From the NCBI GenBank assembly GCA_022710245.1, contig JAKLHH010000489.1, forward strand, positions 1 through 6,167: 6,167 nt of DNA. The letters run 5' to 3'. Made by a program: the position numbers and the translations under genes. This DNA comes from Myxococcota bacterium (GTDB lineage: Bacteria; Myxococcota; Polyangia; GCA-2747355; JAKLHH01). The notes beneath the pieces were generated by a model that worked only from the letters and a program-made list of their open reading frames with translations, made no database searches and had not been told where the DNA came from. Of this stretch, positions 5,094 through 6,167 are shown piece after piece; position 1 is the stretch's first letter, and every line of letters starts with the position of its first letter.

Positions 5094-6140
5094 TCAACCA
5101 TCCAGGGTGATCTTGTTGCGGAGCTTGGCGTAGACGCCGTAGTCCAGGTAGGCGAGCCGCTGCTCCAGCAGCGCGCGCACGCTCGGCGCGCGACCGCGGC
5201 GCTCGGCGAGGAGCGGGGTGGCGCGGAGGATGAACCCGTCGGAGCCGGAGCCCGACCCGTAGGACACCAGCAGGAGGCGCTCTCCGGGCAGCGCCACGTC
5301 GAGCGCCGCCGCGAGCCCGAGCGGAGAGGCCGCCGAGTAGGAGTTGCCGATCTCGGAGGCCAGCAGGCCGACCCGCACCTGCTCGGCGGTGAAGCCGAGC
5401 TCGCGAGCGGCGCGCTGCGGGAACTTCCCGTTCGGCTGGTGCAGGATCAGGTAGCGGAAGTCGGACGCCTTCCGTCCGGAGCGCTCGAGCAGCCCGCGCG
5501 CCGCGCCGAGGGTGTGGCGGAAGTAGGCCGGCTCCCCGGTGAAGCGGCCTGCGTGCCGGGGGTAGTGCTGGTGCTCGCGCCGCCAGAAGTCCGGGGTATC
5601 GGACATCGTCGAGTAGGTCTCCTCCACCTCCGCCAGCACCTCGTTTCGCCCGAAGAGGTAGGCCGCCGCGGCCGCGCCCGCCGAGTACTCGAGGGCGTTG
5701 CCGGGCGCTCCCTGCGCGGTGTCCGCGGCGATGGCCAGCGCCGCTCCCACGCGCCCTGACTCGACCAGGCTCTGCGAGATGAACATGGCCTCCGTGCCCG
5801 CCTTGCACGCGAACTCGAGGTCGGCGCCGTGCACCGAGGGCGTGCAGCCGAGCGCCTCGGCGACGGTGGTGCTCGAGGGCTTGACCGCGTAGGGGTGGCT
5901 CTCGGAGCCGACGTAGACCGCCTCGATCCGCTCGGGGTCCAGCGAGGCCCGCCTGAGCGCGCTCTTGCTCGCCGCGACGCTCATCGTGATCACGTCCTCG
6001 TCCGCGCCGGGCACGGACTTGGCGTGGAGGCCGAGCGCACGCTGGATGCTCGTGGCGTCGGCGCCCCAGACGCGCGCGATCTCGTCGACGGTGATGCGGT
6101 AGCGCGGCACGTACGCGCCGTAGCCTGTGATCCCTGCCAT
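5094..6140 (-). CDS. archaeal-type hydroxymethylglutaryl-CoA synthase
   Basis: 348-aa enzyme condensing acetoacetyl-CoA with acetyl-CoA to HMG-CoA, the committed entry to mevalonate. It matches the short archaeal form (TIGR00748, about 350 aa) in length and motifs: N-terminal GITGYGAYVPRYRI; general base Glu80 in GSESHPYAVKP; nucleophile Cys112 in EFACKAG; DTPDFWRR and GRFTGEPAYFRH (181-209); His234 in LHQPNGKFP; GNSYSAASPLG; the glycine-rich GSGSGSDGF (296-303); and the conserved ending YAKLRNKI. All three catalytic residues are present. Polyketide beta-branching synthases belong to a longer family and come with carrier proteins, not seen here. It is first in the visible operon. The 5' side is a GA-rich tract ending GAGACGAG just before ATG; only 27 bp precede it, so no promoter can be judged. 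Confidence 0.93.
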   Translation of the reverse strand: MAGITGYGAYVPRYRITVDEIARVWGADATSIQRALGLHAKSVPGADEDVITMSVAASKSALRRASLDPERIEAVYVGSESHPYAVKPSSTTVAEALGCTPSVHGADLEFACKAGTEAMFISQSLVESGRVGAALAIAADTAQGAPGNALEYSAGAAAAAYLFGRNEVLAEVEETYSTMSDTPDFWRREHQHYPRHAGRFTGEPAYFRHTLGAARGLLERSGRKASDFRYLILHQPNGKFPQRAARELGFTAEQVRVGLLASEIGNSYSAASPLGLAAALDVALPGERLLLVSYGSGSGSDGFILRATPLLAERRGRAPSVRALLEQRLAYLDYGVYAKLRNKITLDG

Positions 6141-6155
6141 CTCGTCTCTCTCTCT
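6141..6155 (-). promoter_or_regulatory. GA-rich ribosome-binding region of the HMG-CoA synthase
   Basis: On the minus strand a GA dinucleotide tract (complement of 6145-6155, eleven bases) and CGAG lie directly before the ATG, with no GGAGG core. The octamer GAGACGAG also precedes the DUF35 start. The short dinucleotide tract could change length by slippage and alter initiation spacing, but eleven bases is short for that. Confidence 0.3.
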
Positions 6156-6167
6156 GGCTGCTGCCAG

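Noticed and set aside
3321..5759. 812-codon plus-strand frame opposite the mevalonate operon
   Set aside because: After residue 56 it is the antisense of three well-recognised genes with intact catalytic motifs; long stop-free antisense frames are expected at this GC and codon bias.
5094..6140. Polyketide beta-branching HMG-CoA synthase
   Set aside because: The length and the YAKLRNKI ending are those of the archaeal primary-metabolism form, and thiolase plus DUF35 neighbours replace the carrier protein and enoyl-CoA hydratases of a branching cassette.
1..6167. tRNA, rRNA, CRISPR arrays, complete insertion sequences
   Set aside because: I saw no tRNA-like cloverleaf, regularly spaced repeats, transposase motifs or terminal inverted repeats with target duplications.

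Overview
The window is very GC-rich (about 65-80% G+C in most 60-base lines I counted). It looks like a chromosomal fragment of a bacterium, most likely a myxobacterium-like organism (Myxococcota). The pointers are the base composition, a TIGR02996 repeat-companion domain (a family I associate with myxobacteria and some planctomycetes), and codons that almost all end in G or C. This is inference; no rRNA or other marker gene is present.

Layout. Bases 1-274 have no confident gene, but hold several short perfect hairpins and a 45-codon minus-strand reading frame with a good ribosome binding site. Bases 275-556 (minus) encode a small exported protein with two cysteine pairs, in DNA of clearly lower GC. 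Bases 557-1083 are a 527-bp gap with an 8-bp perfect hairpin and a weakly coding-like minus-strand stretch. From 1084 to about 3490 a plus-strand cluster follows. It contains a TIGR02996/Asp-box beta-propeller protein, a 28-codon micro-ORF that overlaps both of its neighbours, a coiled-coil four-helix membrane protein, and the 5' part of a zinc-ribbon gene that breaks off just before its last cysteine.

Convergent to this, from 6140 down to 3528 (minus), lies a tight three-gene operon: archaeal-type HMG-CoA synthase, thiolase, and DUF35 zinc-ribbon/OB-fold protein. In archaea these three proteins form one complex that makes HMG-CoA from acetyl-CoA, the entry to the mevalonate pathway. Finding the whole archaeal-type module in what looks like a bacterial chromosome is the clearest biological point of the window. 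The least explained parts are the doubly overlapping micro-ORF and the broken zinc-ribbon gene at the junction between the two clusters.
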